Below are positions 11,384-23,800 of a DNA stretch of 64,000 nucleotides, in pieces. Every line of letters begins with the position of its first letter. The stretch's first letter is position 1. The translations under genes were made by a program, and so were the position numbers. Source of the DNA: Filosporella fistucella (Eukaryota; Ascomycota; Leotiomycetes; Helotiales); NCBI GenBank assembly GCA_030077755.1, contig JAQJZZ010000012.1, positions 806,001 to 870,000 of the forward strand. Direction: 5' to 3'. The notes under the pieces are model-generated. The model saw only the letters and a list, made by a program, of their open reading frames with translations. It made no database searches and had not been told where the DNA came from.

Positions 11384-11412
11384 ATGATATAATAATATTA
11401 TACTTATATCAT
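11384..11412. repeat. AT-rich stem-loop (9-base arms)
   Basis: ATGATATAA and TTATATCAT flank an 11-base AT loop downstream (3') of the Zn2Cys6 gene. The region is very AT-rich, so chance pairing is likely, but it could mark a remnant of a small mobile element. Confidence 0.45.
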
Positions 11413-11890
11413 TAAGGTACTATAATAATATTAAAACAGTATCAATAGGAGTAAGACAATCACTACCACTTCAGAATAAAAGAACCCACTGAAAAGTATA
11501 ACTCGAACTCTATTATCACAACCTTGAGTCTCACTACAGCATGACCGAAAATCTGAAATATTCCAGCGCAGGAAACCAGTCATCAATCAACAAACAAGGA
11601 GCAGATATAAAAGATAATATACATGTATTAACTCTGTATACTTTATGCTATGTATATGCTTTGATGCTTTATATGCATTCATATGGTATCGTACAAGCAA
11701 CGCTATCCACCCTCAATCCAATTCCCATTGCTAGGCCAAAAATACAAAATATGTACCATCGAGCCAAATATATACGCCGTGTCTGATCATTCATCACAAA
11801 TTCATTATCCCCTTCATCTTCTCCTCTTCTCCCTCTCTTTGAGACTCGTAGTTTTTTTAGTTGGTATGTGTGAGTGGAGATTCATATAAA

Positions 11891-14859
11891 TTAAGCATAA
11901 ACACAATCATACTCCCTCGAAAACGTCTTCTCGATAGGCTCTCTCATCTCCCAATTATCATCCATCATTCTCCCGACCTCTGCCTCTCTCTCGCCTTGTT
12001 CCACAGCCCTCAGATCTCTAATCCTTTGTCCCACAAGCGCAGCCTGGTTTCTAGCACTCTGCCAAAAGAGTGCGAGCTCACTTAAGACGGCTTGCGCACT
12101 CGTGAATGAGCTGAGACGGAATAGGATGGAGGAAGCTGGGAGCTTAGCGGTAAGGATATCGATCGCGGACACGATGCCGTATGCCACGAATGGAGAAGAG
12201 AATTTCGCTGGCATGCTTCCATTCCCATTCGCTCTCGGCGAAGCAGATGGGCTAGATCGCTTTGCGGTAAGGATATCCATCATCTTCAAAAATTCCTCAG
12301 CGTGCTGCTTCGCGATCGCTACGTGGTGATTCTGCTGCGATTTCGTGAGGGTGTATAGCTGGATATACCGGTTCAGTTTCATGGCTGTGGTATGATACGT
12401 TGCATGCATCGTCATGAATGTGCCGAGTTGTCCTTTATTCGCCGCCCGTGTGATGTTTTCGGCTGAGAAGGTGTAGCAGCTAGGTAAACTCTCATGCCAT
12501 GCTCGTAAACGTCTTGAAGCGGAATCGTACGAGGAAGTAAAATTAGATCTTGAGATAGAAGAGTTGGGCCTGTGAGAAGTGCGGTAGATGTTCGCCATTA
12601 CGTCGCCCCATACTGTAGCAATGTTGACAAGGTAAGCCATGGAACCGATGGTCCAGTGGCTGTTTTGCGTAGGCAGAGAGATGGGATCGAAGAATGGATT
12701 CTGGACATCGGATTGTGCTTCGAAGCTTGCGCCGTCGCATGGAAGACGGAGGAAAACGTCTTCGGGGTGGAGGACGCTGACATGACCGTTGCAGAATCCG
12801 TTAAAACGATCGGTGATGTAACAGCTCCAGAAGGTTCGTCTTCTGCTCTCTGCGTATCCTGCTCTAGTCAACCCGAAGGGGAAAACCTTGAGGTAAGCAT
12901 CATCTGATTTCTCGATCTCGAGATTCAATTTCAATGCGCTTGCTGTTCTTAATGCCGCACCCGTCAAATCCCAAGCTTCTTCTGCCTTGTTTGTCGAGAA
13001 TGAACAGAGAGCAAGCAAAAGACGAGCTTGAACTAGTTGCAAGCTAAAGCGGCTGTTATCGTTGGCATATCGCGCAATAGCTTCGTACTGCGCACCAAAT
13101 GGCTTGTGCTCTGGATTAAGTGAGAATATCGCTCCAAGCGCCAACAAGGAGTAGATGAGCATCAAATCGTCAGCAGACTTTTCTACATTCGATATAACCC
13201 AGTTCCTAAACGGCCCTTCGGGAAACATGCAATACACCGTCTCTGGTACATGGCTGAAAAACACTGAGACAAGTTCGGTGACGAGCGCAGGTTGAGTGTG
13301 GTAAGGATTGACATTCCATTCTCGGATCAAAGTGCTTGGCGATACAATACTCGAAGGTTCGGCCCAAGGAGTCGTTGGCGATGCTACCTCGGCCACAGAT
13401 GGGTGAGGTGAAGCATCTGAGGTGACAGGGGTGAAATCATTGTACCCATTTCTTTGACGTTTCGAGTGGTGAGTTTCGGAATCTGGTGTTCCTTGACGCA
13501 AAGTTTGTCGAGGCGAGACAGAGTGACTACCTTCACGTTTCTCTCCCTTGAACGATTCAAGATCTGCCCGCGACGATGCTGGTCGAGAAACGGATTCTTC
13601 GGGATCAGCTGGGGGAGTATCGGGAGATCCATGACCGCCTCGAGGACTATAATGATGCATCAGTATTTGTTCTATAGTAATATTAGGTTCGTGTAAGTGT
13701 CTAGCCAAACTTACGCATTTTTGAACTTGCATATCCTCCCAAACTTCTCACATTGTACACATCGAGGATAGTCTGGGTCGCACTTGATCTTCTTCTCTCG
13801 GCAAGTAATGCAAGCAATCGCAAGTCTCTTTCGCGGCTTCCCAGCCTTCGTAACTCCCCAGTGAGCATTGACAATCTCGCCATCAATCACCGTCTTGCAG
13901 TGTGTCCCGTCATCATAGAAATAACACATTCCCTCACCCGGTACTTCAGCTTGTCGCACAAACCGGGGCAAGAATTGGGTTCCAGTCCAGATCTTTGGTC
14001 CCAGCCCATCTTTTCCTGTCGCTGCATCACCGGCAACTGTAGCTGCTGGAGTCGGTGGGTATGTTGGTGTTACTGGTGCGCTGTGGACACCCTCTCGATA
14101 TAAAGGTCTTTGCTCTGATTCCAATCTGTGATTTGAATGTTGGTGATGTTCCTGATGTGTTCTGAAAGACGACGAAGTATCTCTGGGAAAGAAATCTCCT
14201 CGTCCAGGCTGCGAATGAGGCGACCAACCATTCACCGATGGTGCACCCTGAGTCCTTGGAATCTCTGGTCCTCCATACCTCGAATCGTATCGTGGTGATT
14301 CTGGTCGACCTTGACCTGGTCGGGGAGGTGGGGGAGGCGGGATGCCAAGCCTTTCAACTTCTGGTCTGGAATTGTATGAATATTGTCGTGTAGGTGGTGG
14401 TCGTTGAAAGTAGGATCCGCTATCATAAGGTCTGTCGGGATGAATAGGTGTTGCTGGGTGTCGAGGATCGTGGGGAGAGACAGCTGGAAATACGGGACTC
14501 TGCTTGTCCGAGTAGGAGGAAGGTAATGGCCTACTTTGAGGTGGTGCTGATCCAAATAAACTACTCAACGGTGGCAACTGTTCTCGGAGAGGTTTTGACG
14601 TCGTCTCTGATCGACTTTGATACATATCCGCAGCTTTTGTAGGCGAAACCTCATAAGAACCTTTCTGAGAATCCGACATTGGAGAATGCGGTTGTGAGGT
14701 CTTCCACTCGTTCACCTTGCGCTGACTATCCAAGTAGAGAGGTGAGGTATTAACAGGAGGTTGAGCTTCCCTGGTGATATAATGGTCCCTGTTTTGATCA
14801 AAGATAGATGACCTCTCCTGCAGAGGGGGAACGAACGCCCGCGTGTATATCTGGGTCAT
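11891..14859 (-). CDS. Zn2Cys6 fungal-specific transcription factor
   Basis: Two exons, 14859-13715 and 13646-11891, with a 68-base intron (GTAAGT...TATAG, phase 2), give 966 residues. An in-frame TAG two codons before the ATG fixes the start. Residues 1-300 are Pro/Ser/Gln-rich and probably disordered. A zinc binuclear cluster follows with the exact C-x2-C-x6-C-x6-C-x2-C-x6-C spacing at about 350-377 (CITCREKKIKC ... CVQC), preceded by a basic KAGKPRKRLA arm. The intron falls directly after the cluster. From about residue 510 the protein matches the fungal transcription factor middle homology region (RMFPEGPF-like and ALGAIFSLNPEH, then RRRTFWSCYITDRF). It acts in the nucleus as a DNA-binding regulator; targets are unknown. 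The cluster sits mid-protein rather than at the N-terminus. The upstream side is a 12 kb gene-free stretch, as is common for developmental regulators. Confidence 0.92.
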
Positions 14860-17800
14860 AATCTAATCTTGTTGGCCGTATCCAGGTTGACGGACCGGTC
14901 TTCAACAAGTACGAAGTTTTATGGCGTTTCTTTCGGTCCAAGGTACCTGTACCTCTGTGGCACAGCTATTCCTGGCTAACGGATTGAGTAAGTTTGAAAT
15001 TGCTCTGATAACCGGTTGAATACAAAACAGTTCCAACAGCAATATGATCCAAAACGGCAGTCGCAAGAAAGTGCCGTCTATCCCGATTTGCACGGTAGTG
15101 CCGAAGTAGGGTCGGCGGTCCAGCTGATGAATGATGCCGAAATCTACGCCTCTATTCTGATGAGGAGGTGAGGGGACTCGAGTGGTGATAGGTAAGAGAA
15201 GGAATGATTCCAACACACATATGTATGTACAGTCCAGCAAGTGATAGATGGGAAGGTTGAGAGAACTGTCGGTACTGGAGAATTGGAGTTGTGGCTCATG
15301 CTGTGACCAACAGTTCGACCATACCAATTCTTTCTGGAAACGGCAGCTCGTGCAAGTCCGAATTTTAGAGACGGCCTAGCAAAGCAGAAAATGGTCAAAT
15401 GCAAGCGTCACAAACGGATAGAATTCCAAGGATGTGATACCTGGCTCGTGCAGGACGGGTTGCTTTTAGTTTGCTGCAGCTCGCGGGATATCGAACAAGG
15501 GGATGTTTTGGGATGGGGAACAATTCGGCCTTGTTGGAGAGAAATGTCTGGGGCTTTGGTGTTCTGCAGCTGAGATGGGAAAAGGAAAGAAAGAGCGAGA
15601 AAGTGAGACTCGAGATCTAAGACTTTTGACTTGAAAGCCGGTGTCAAGATCGAGAGGCGCAGACAAGATTGAGGACAGGCCAGGCCTGTGACTGGGAGTA
15701 GGTAAGATAAGTTAAGATCTCAGTAGCTGTCTTTCGGGCCCTGGTACCGACGACAGACGAGGATGATCGAAGCCATGGCCATGAGGAGGAAGGGGGGGAT
15801 ATGAATTTAGAAGTGGTCCAGCAAAAGGCTCGCCTCGATTATCTCACAGAGATATTTAACCAACTTTTCCCATTAAGTACAAGTATAATAAATATTCACC
15901 ACAGCCTTGTCTGAGACGCATTATCTTTGTATCTATGCCTAAAGAGGCATCTAAGACGTCGGGAAAGGTTGTGACGGGGTACGAAGTTGCGAAGGAGGGG
16001 CAGCTCGTAAGTCGACTAAGTTAGTTTGTGGTTGTACTCCGTACTTTTGCTAGGGGCGGCGACTTTGGGATCGCTGGGCTGGGCACTCTCTACTGGGGAC
16101 AGACGGTAATGACCGCTACCGCGCTTCCAGACTTAGGGCAGACAGACAGGCGCCAAAAAGAATATTACCGGTACCGTGTCTGGCATCATGGCATGCGTCC
16201 TGGTGTGATTCCGGATGGTTGTGGTTCTGAAGATGGGTCTTGAACGTTATGAGCCTGCTGCTGAATTAAAATGTACAATTGCTTAAATTTCTTCAGCTCA
16301 TGACTTACTTGCCCTTCAAGACGCAATACTCATCCTTTCACCTGACGATTTATGCTAACCCCTCACCAACCAACCAACTATCTAATCTACAGTGCACAAC
16401 CAACCGGACTCAAATCACGATCCACACCTGTAATCAATCCATCGCGGATTGAACTTGTGGGGTAAAAAGGCCAACAAGTGGCTTAGGCTCGCAGGCCTGC
16501 TAAGATGATCGGACAACCAAAACCGCATGCACCAACCACATGTCTCCCAAAGCAACAGCGAGAGCATTAGAGTCTTTTCAGTAAAGTAGGTACTCGTAGC
16601 TGTTGGTAGACGTGGCCATTCCTTGTACTTGTGTTCTACCACGCACTTTGCTTAGAAGAGAATGGTCCCGGAGCTGTAATTTGGAGAAGGGATGCATTAA
16701 GCTGGATGGGGCAGTAGCTGGCTCCTGTTCGATCGTTCAAGAGATGGATGCTCATGATTGCCAGTCAGGATACAGAGGCATGAGCCCGGAATTAATGTTA
16801 ACGCAGCCTGTGAGAGGCCTGCTCGGTGAAGTTTAACTCAAAGCAGATCTGTGTCGGCTTGGAAGAATGTTTGGGTGTTGGTGGTGTCGCCAGAAGTCGT
16901 GCTGTTATGACTCTATATTGCTTGATTTTATTGCTGTGTTATTTCTCTTATTGCAAATCTACGGTATAGTATCTAATTCCCTATTCCCCTCTCCCATTGT
17001 TGGAAACCAATATAACTCAAGGGCACACAGGGTAACGCAATAATATGAGAACTTGGTAGAATAGTAATAGCATAAATTCCCTGCACTATAACAATCCCCA
17101 AATTCCCAAAGCTTGGGCCGGTACCGAAAATTAAATCGTGAAAGCCCAGCTCTAATAATAATACGTCCTATATCAGCTCTATTATACCGAAGGTAAAGCA
17201 GGGTGTGCTTCTTGCAACGTCGGCTTGGCCAAATTCCCAAGAGAACGTTCCTTCTTGCGCGACTGCCCGCCCGTCGAAACGGACCAGCAGTCTCAGGCTT
17301 GCACGAACCTGGAAGGTGACCTTGGAAAGGACAAGCAGTATCCCTTTGCTCCTCGTCCAAAATGACGCCTATCCAGAGTACTGGAACTACGAATTAATTG
17401 TACTCCTCTTTTTATTTGCATTTGGTACAGAGAACCTAGTTCATCCATCCGACTCCCAATCTCAAATCTCATTTCCAAATCTAACTTTCCCTTCTCTCCC
17501 CAACCCATTTTCGGACTCGCTTGATATTGCATGCTTCAGAGCATCGAAGCGGACGCACGGAGAAACTCTCTTTGACGAAAGAGTTTGTTATTAGCCGACT
17601 CTGAACGGTGGGATTTGGCTTTGCCGTGAAGCTATCTATCTGTGCTGGCCGTTGGTGCAGTTGGCGCATTGATGGAGAAATGTCCCATACCTTACTGTAG
17701 GCGTAGTAACGGCGTTCTAACTGGCTCCAGGCGGTACAAACTTGCTCTGTGGTACCGTCCGATGTATCATTCCAGGCGGCAACATGCCTCCGAGGTGCAT

Positions 17801-20800
17801 CTAAGGAGCCTGAAGCTCCAGAATGGGAGTGTCACAGGGTTGAAAGTGAGGAAGTGCTGAGCTGTAGAGTCCCTCATGTGCCTCACGAGTTCTCCAGGAT
17901 TTACTTCTCTTGCGTTCCCTTCCCTACGAGTTACTTAGCCCACCCTACCAGACTCCAACTGGTGGCCTTTTCCCAGCAATCATCACAGTCTCAACAATCG
18001 TGCGATCCTTCGCGCCACGAGTCTTCTCGTCGGCCGTCGTAACTTTCCCACGGTAACGTTTTGCCGGACCAGCAGTCGGCCTCTCAGTCTATGCAAGTGA
18101 TGGAAACCCGCCAAACTGGATCCGGGACTTCCTCCGAAAATGCCTAGCCCGTATCGAGTCTACGTTCTGTCTCTCAGCCGGCCAAGATCCCCATGGCTTT
18201 GACACGCCCACGTCTCTTTTACCAGGTCATAGATGCTATCTGAAATCTAGCTCCCGGCGGATCTACACAGATTTGGGAAAAGTGATGGTTTTTGGGAGAG
18301 GGACTAGATTTTTAGAGAGCGCTTCAGATATCATATGTTCCGACAGAACAAATAAGAAATCTACGAAGACAGCACCGGGCTCGGCACTAATTATGAGATC
18401 CGGGACCGATGGAGAAGGTGATGTTCTCACTTTCAATTTTCAATGCCTAAGTCAGGTGTGGAGCGCAAGATGTGTATCACTGAATCAAACGGCGGAGAAG
18501 GTGGATAAGCAGGGTTTCTTTTTGCAGCGGGCCCAGCGTTTATGGTTTTTGAACTGCGAGGAGGATCCACATCGACTTGTTCAGATGCAGGAGCAAAAAG
18601 AGGGGATCTCTTGAGCTGATGAAAGCTGGTTCTGCAGGATTGTTGGTGTTAAGAGTTTTAGCTGTTAGAAGTCGAAGATCGAAGGATCTTGATGAATATC
18701 AGACGAGCAGAAGCGATCGAACCGCGGAAACTCTGATTGCGATGAGCACAAAGTAGCACGGAAACGGTACGGCAGAGTTGAAGTGTGGTGAGGTATCTCC
18801 GTAAGTGAGATGAACTGCACTGTGTTTAAGGTAGGGTATCAGGGTATGTTGCCATGAGCTCTTGCTCCTGAACTCGTGGCAGGATGGTGGGAGTCGCCTA
18901 AGGTACAAGTACAAGGACATGTATAGTCGAGTAAGTCCGAGTCTGAGGACTAAATCTTCACTGGGAGAGAGGTCATCTTTCTAGCCGCTTGCAGTCATAT
19001 CTCCAGCATCATATTTTAGTCTGCAGCATGCCATCAGCGAACCCCAGAACCAACAACGGGCGAGAGACGGCACCGCATCTGGAAGGACGTGCATATTTCC
19101 AAACAGTGCCGCAGACGGGCCGCAGCAGACCATCTCACGAATGTTGCCAGATGGAGGGATACGTATCACCTGCTTGTGCTTGTACAAGTATTAGTAGGGA
19201 AGGAGCAGAAATACGGAGTGAGATGACATGTATTGTGGTTAATCATCAATATTGGGAGAAGGGGTGGTTTGGGCTAGCCGGAGGCAGTAAGATTGAAGAC
19301 AAAGTATGGAGCAGAAAAGCCAACACAAGACAAGACAGGCAAGAGGGAAAAAAAAGGCTCAGAAGAGACATGATTACCATCCCATCTTCCAACCTTGAAC
19401 AGATTCATCACAATCATAATCAACATCTCATCCCACTCTCCCCGAATCAAAGCAAGACAAGACCGTCACAGTCACATCTGTGCGTCTTGCTCCTGTCTCA
19501 CACATGGCGATGATGAAATCCATGTGCCGTTCACACGATCACAATATACCGTGCAAGGATGGACCATTCCCGATTCTTCTGGGTTCCCGACTGTGCCACC
19601 TCGCTGCAGGAACATGCGCCGAGGGGTCTGAATAGAGCGAGGTTGGCATTGGAAATAAATTGAGCGCGGCCGGGATGGATGGGTGTGCTGGGGGAAGGGA
19701 GGGAGAGAATTAATTAATGAGAGCTTGAGCTTGGGACAGCAATGGGTTGAAGGTTATGGGTTGTTGTCGACTGCCACACCACCACACCGGCCAGCCCCAG
19801 CCCATGATAAGATGCCGTCGGAGCCTTGAGCCGAACTTGCGAAGAGACACTCGGGAGAGGAGAGAAGTACCGTTGTCATATTGCAGAGCCGTTGCTGGTC
19901 TTACATATAAACTGCTGCGTGACTGATGATGGCTTGATTTTGTCTCTGAGCTGAGACAGAGACATTTGAGATGACGATTGCATATATTTCATAATTCTAT
20001 GTGGTCATAGTTCCAGACTTTTGTGAAGATTGCAGCTGGAATCAATTCAAATGACTTACTCGAATTACTACCGACTGCATCTTGGCTTCTCATTTGGCAT
20101 TGTCGAAGAGTCCACTCTGCTATCCACCACACGAAACCAAAAATGGGGCCTCAGCTCATGCCATGCCAATAGATACCTACAATCCTCGCAATTCCAACGA
20201 CGGTGAGTAATCAACGAAATACCATCCTTCGTTCCAGCTTTCCCACGCGGTGTCTCTATGAAGTCATCTCCTCCGCTGGCGTCAGCAATTAGGAAGCTTC
20301 CTCCTCGTGCGCCAAGTTTCAAACATTATCTCCGTAGATTTATTGACCCTCTTTCAAAACTCTCTTCAGATCACCGGCTTCTGAAGATGTTCCGCCCCGT
20401 TTTTTTTTGTTCTCCAGTGACTTGACTGAATGAAGTTAATGGACTGACTGACTGACTGGCCCCGTAATGCCCAGCCTGAACACGACAGAGCCAATGGGAG
20501 CATCAAAATTAGAGTCTACAGGGAGCCCTGCGTCACGGACAGTACTTCGAAGTAGTTCATGGTGTGGAGCGGTGGATAGGTTAGTGGAAGAGTGGCACCT
20601 GGCAGTTGCAGTCGCAGTGGCAGTTCCAATCCGATTTTCCATCAGACTCCTGTCTTCCCTGGATCATGAGCATGAAACAAATCCGCAATAATTCACAACT
20701 CTATATTTTCTATTTTATTTATCTTAAATGTTTTCCATTGACTCACAGACTGTCTTCAGGCCATAGTATTTTCCCTTCTAGCCGCTCTGCCCCTCAATTA

Positions 20801-23800
20801 TCTCCCGACTCCCTCTTCCTTTCCGTGTCCTCTCCACCCTCTCCACTAAACCTGGAGAACCAACTGCAAATCTGTACCAAAAAGACCAATGTGTTACGCC
20901 AACTATCCCTGATTATGCAGACCAGCGTCACCGGTGCTGCCATTATCTCGGGATCGGGACCCTCTCCACGGTGCTCCTTCGCTCGGAGCTACCAAGCCAA
21001 ACCAGACTTGCACAATAGTGTGCACAGCTAAAAATGCACCATCTCCATCTCCCGAAAGCAGCGAAGCAAATGCACAAGCTAAAGCACCAAGGCCTGTCAC
21101 AGAAGTATACCTGGGACGAGTCTGATTGGTCTACATACGACACCCAATCAGTTCTTGCAATCCCATTCCCAAGTACAAAGTTGCCAAGCTGCTTTCCCAG
21201 ATGCACAAAGTGCTAAGAATAAAATGCCTGCCAGAGTGACTGACCTGGTTGCACAAACCACGCTGCAACGGGAGGGAATACACTACCGACAACTGGGTAA
21301 ATGACAATATACACTCTGGGAGATCAGCGCATATCTCTTCTTGCGAGCCAGTTCTATGCCAGAGCCCTACTCCACAACTCTAACAAAGAACCGCGTGCGT
21401 GCATCACAGGCGGGAAAATAATTCAATGACTTGACCAATTAGTGCTCTCTGATCAATGTACAAACTTACACTTGAGTACTCGAAAACCAATCTGATTACT
21501 TCGTTGGCTGGCAACAAATGATCCCATTCCGTAGATTTTCAAAATTACTTTCCGGCAAACTTAAGATTCCTAATTAATACATACCTCTTCAACCCTACAG
21601 TATCCCCCTTCACCCAAGGAAGAAGCCTTAAAACCCCTTCTATAGCACCCGTGCACATCTCGCATCTCGCAAACGATCTGATCTGATCTCACCTTACGCA
21701 CGTAAGAGAATTCACAAAACGAGCCCCACCTATATCTCCCTGTCCCCTCTTCAAAACCTGAACCAAGTCCAAGCTCCGTACTGTGTACCTAGCTCAAGCT
21801 CTCACAAAGCCGACAGCTAAAGCTTCGACCATGTCCCCAGAACACTCGTCTATTATTCCCAGAAGAAGAAAGAAGATCGATGATCCCACGTTGTTTTTTC
21901 TGTACCCGTTGATTTCCCATCTTCCTTGAGCTAGTTGGCGGGTCTCCGAAAGTTAGTTTGGGGTCCACTTACTCACTTTCGAATTACACTTCGAAAGAAG
22001 AGGGAAAGGGAAAGGGAAAAGTTAGTGCGAGGCTGCGACCCAGAAATGGGTGCATCGTCGAATGAAGGCAAGCAGGGTGTGGATATGTTGGTATTTCTCG
22101 GGTGGACAGTACCTAGCACGGTGCATATACAGTTTGAAGTACACTCCCACTACCGAGTGAGGGGTCCGGTACTGCCGTGATTGGAGGAAACAGGTATTAA
22201 GATTCCAATCGAGCGTTCTAGGTAATAATCTGGACCCGTCATCGTCCTTGGTCGTTCTCAGAGTGTAGTGTATAGCTGCAGAGAACATACATAGCGGAGA
22301 CATGAATCTGACCGTCTACTCCTCCCCTCAACAGAAAATAAATTCTACTCGCTCTGGCCTCCATACCCCCAGATACTCTCCGTCTGACAGATATCTGACA
22401 ATCAGACGACAGCGAGTCATGCATCGCTAACACCTCCTTACCAGCAATCAACAGTACCCATAATTGGCGAGCAAAGACAAGGCTGAAAATAGAGCCGGCA
22501 CTTCTTCCCTCCCTTCCAACAGTCAAAGACACCGAGATGCAGCTTTCTGCACTGCAAGTGCAAAGGGCCGATCTGTATGACTGCATGTTTCTCGATGCGT
22601 ATGCATACATACACGAACCGTCGTTAGTTCTGTTGGACTTTTGAAGCCATTCGTCTGTGCCCAAAGGGGAATATATCTCGACACGTTTTCTGATCGAGAT
22701 TTTTGTCCCGAGAATATGACTTGGTGGATAGGTGGGAGCTTTCTCCGTCCATCTGGACCGTGTGGTTTGTTCCCTACAAGTGGAAGATGATATCGCTATT
22801 TAGCCCGAACCGCGCGCCTCGCAGCTGAGTTTATGGCTCGGTATTATACGTGAAAGTAATCAGCTATGCCGGACTATCAATATTTCTTTTTCCCTCTATC
22901 TGCAAAACATTCGTCTAAGCAAGATGCTCGCCAATCTACCCATTTCCAAAAGATCCAAGGCCGTCATTAGAGAAAATAGTATCACTATTCCTAACAACTC
23001 AACAATTAAAAACTACCCTCCTCCTTCCTCTCATCAAATCAAAGAAGACTAAACGGCTCAAATACCGAATCTTACCTAGCACCCTACCGAGACTCCCCGG
23101 CCCTTGCTTTCCCTCATTCTCCAACAGCCCTCCCCTGCCCTGTCGGCCCGGAAGGCCTGGCCTGGCCCAGACAGAGCCTGTCACCACATGGCTGGCTCGT
23201 GAGGGAATCTCTGACGGCACAACATCTACATCCACATTTTTGATCCCTGTCTTTAAATATGAATTTACGAGACCCTGAAGGGCTGCGCACGAATTCCGCA
23301 CATGGAGGAGAGAGGGTCTTGCTGATCATACACTTACATTTTTGGTGATGGGTATGGATATGGATATGCTGTGCCGAGAGGAAAGGCTTCTGGCGGGTAA
23401 TAAAATATTTGTTTGGATTTTTTGGGATTGTCGGATGAGTGAGGCTCCATTGTGATGCCCCGTACGGAGTACAGATCCATACTGTGTTTTAGATGTTGAG
23501 ACGGATTACTCTTGTGGTGTTCGCAAGCTTTTCTGCATTGAGGTATTGATATTTGGTGGGTTTGATACCGGTATTTCACTGTTCACATCGCTTCCGAATA
23601 TTCAAGAAGTCTTGAGTTGTATTAATGCATATACCCATCTGATCAATATAATCCAATGCATATATCTGCCGACATTTCACTGTCGTCTTGAAACATCCAA
23701 GCTTATCTGCGATCAAAGCATCTCCATATGGCACAACCCGATTTTCTTTCAAACTCATCCCTCGAATTCGCTTCGCCGGGCTAAATCCCAATTGCCATAT

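Larger units (their letters stand above)
9575..11890. other. Intergenic, 2.3 kb, between two minus-strand genes
   Basis: It contains the promoter of the WD40 gene on its left side and the 3' region of the Zn2Cys6 gene on its right. Several short inverted repeats lie at 10.3-10.4 kb and an AT-rich stem-loop at 11.38 kb. Short frames at 10533-10715, 10846-11202 and 11541-11786 do not look like genes. Confidence 0.5.

Noticed and set aside
17160..17346. Cys-containing plus-strand frame (GCASCNVGLAKFP...) in the gene-poor region
   Set aside because: About 60 codons, no start codon and no credible partner exon found on either side; homology unknown.
16959..17360. 133-codon minus-strand frame in the gene-poor region
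   Set aside because: It has no recognisable motif or intron support, and composition is not clearly coding.
20068..20322. 84-codon minus-strand frame
   Set aside because: Begins with TTG, no ATG in frame nearby, no domain.
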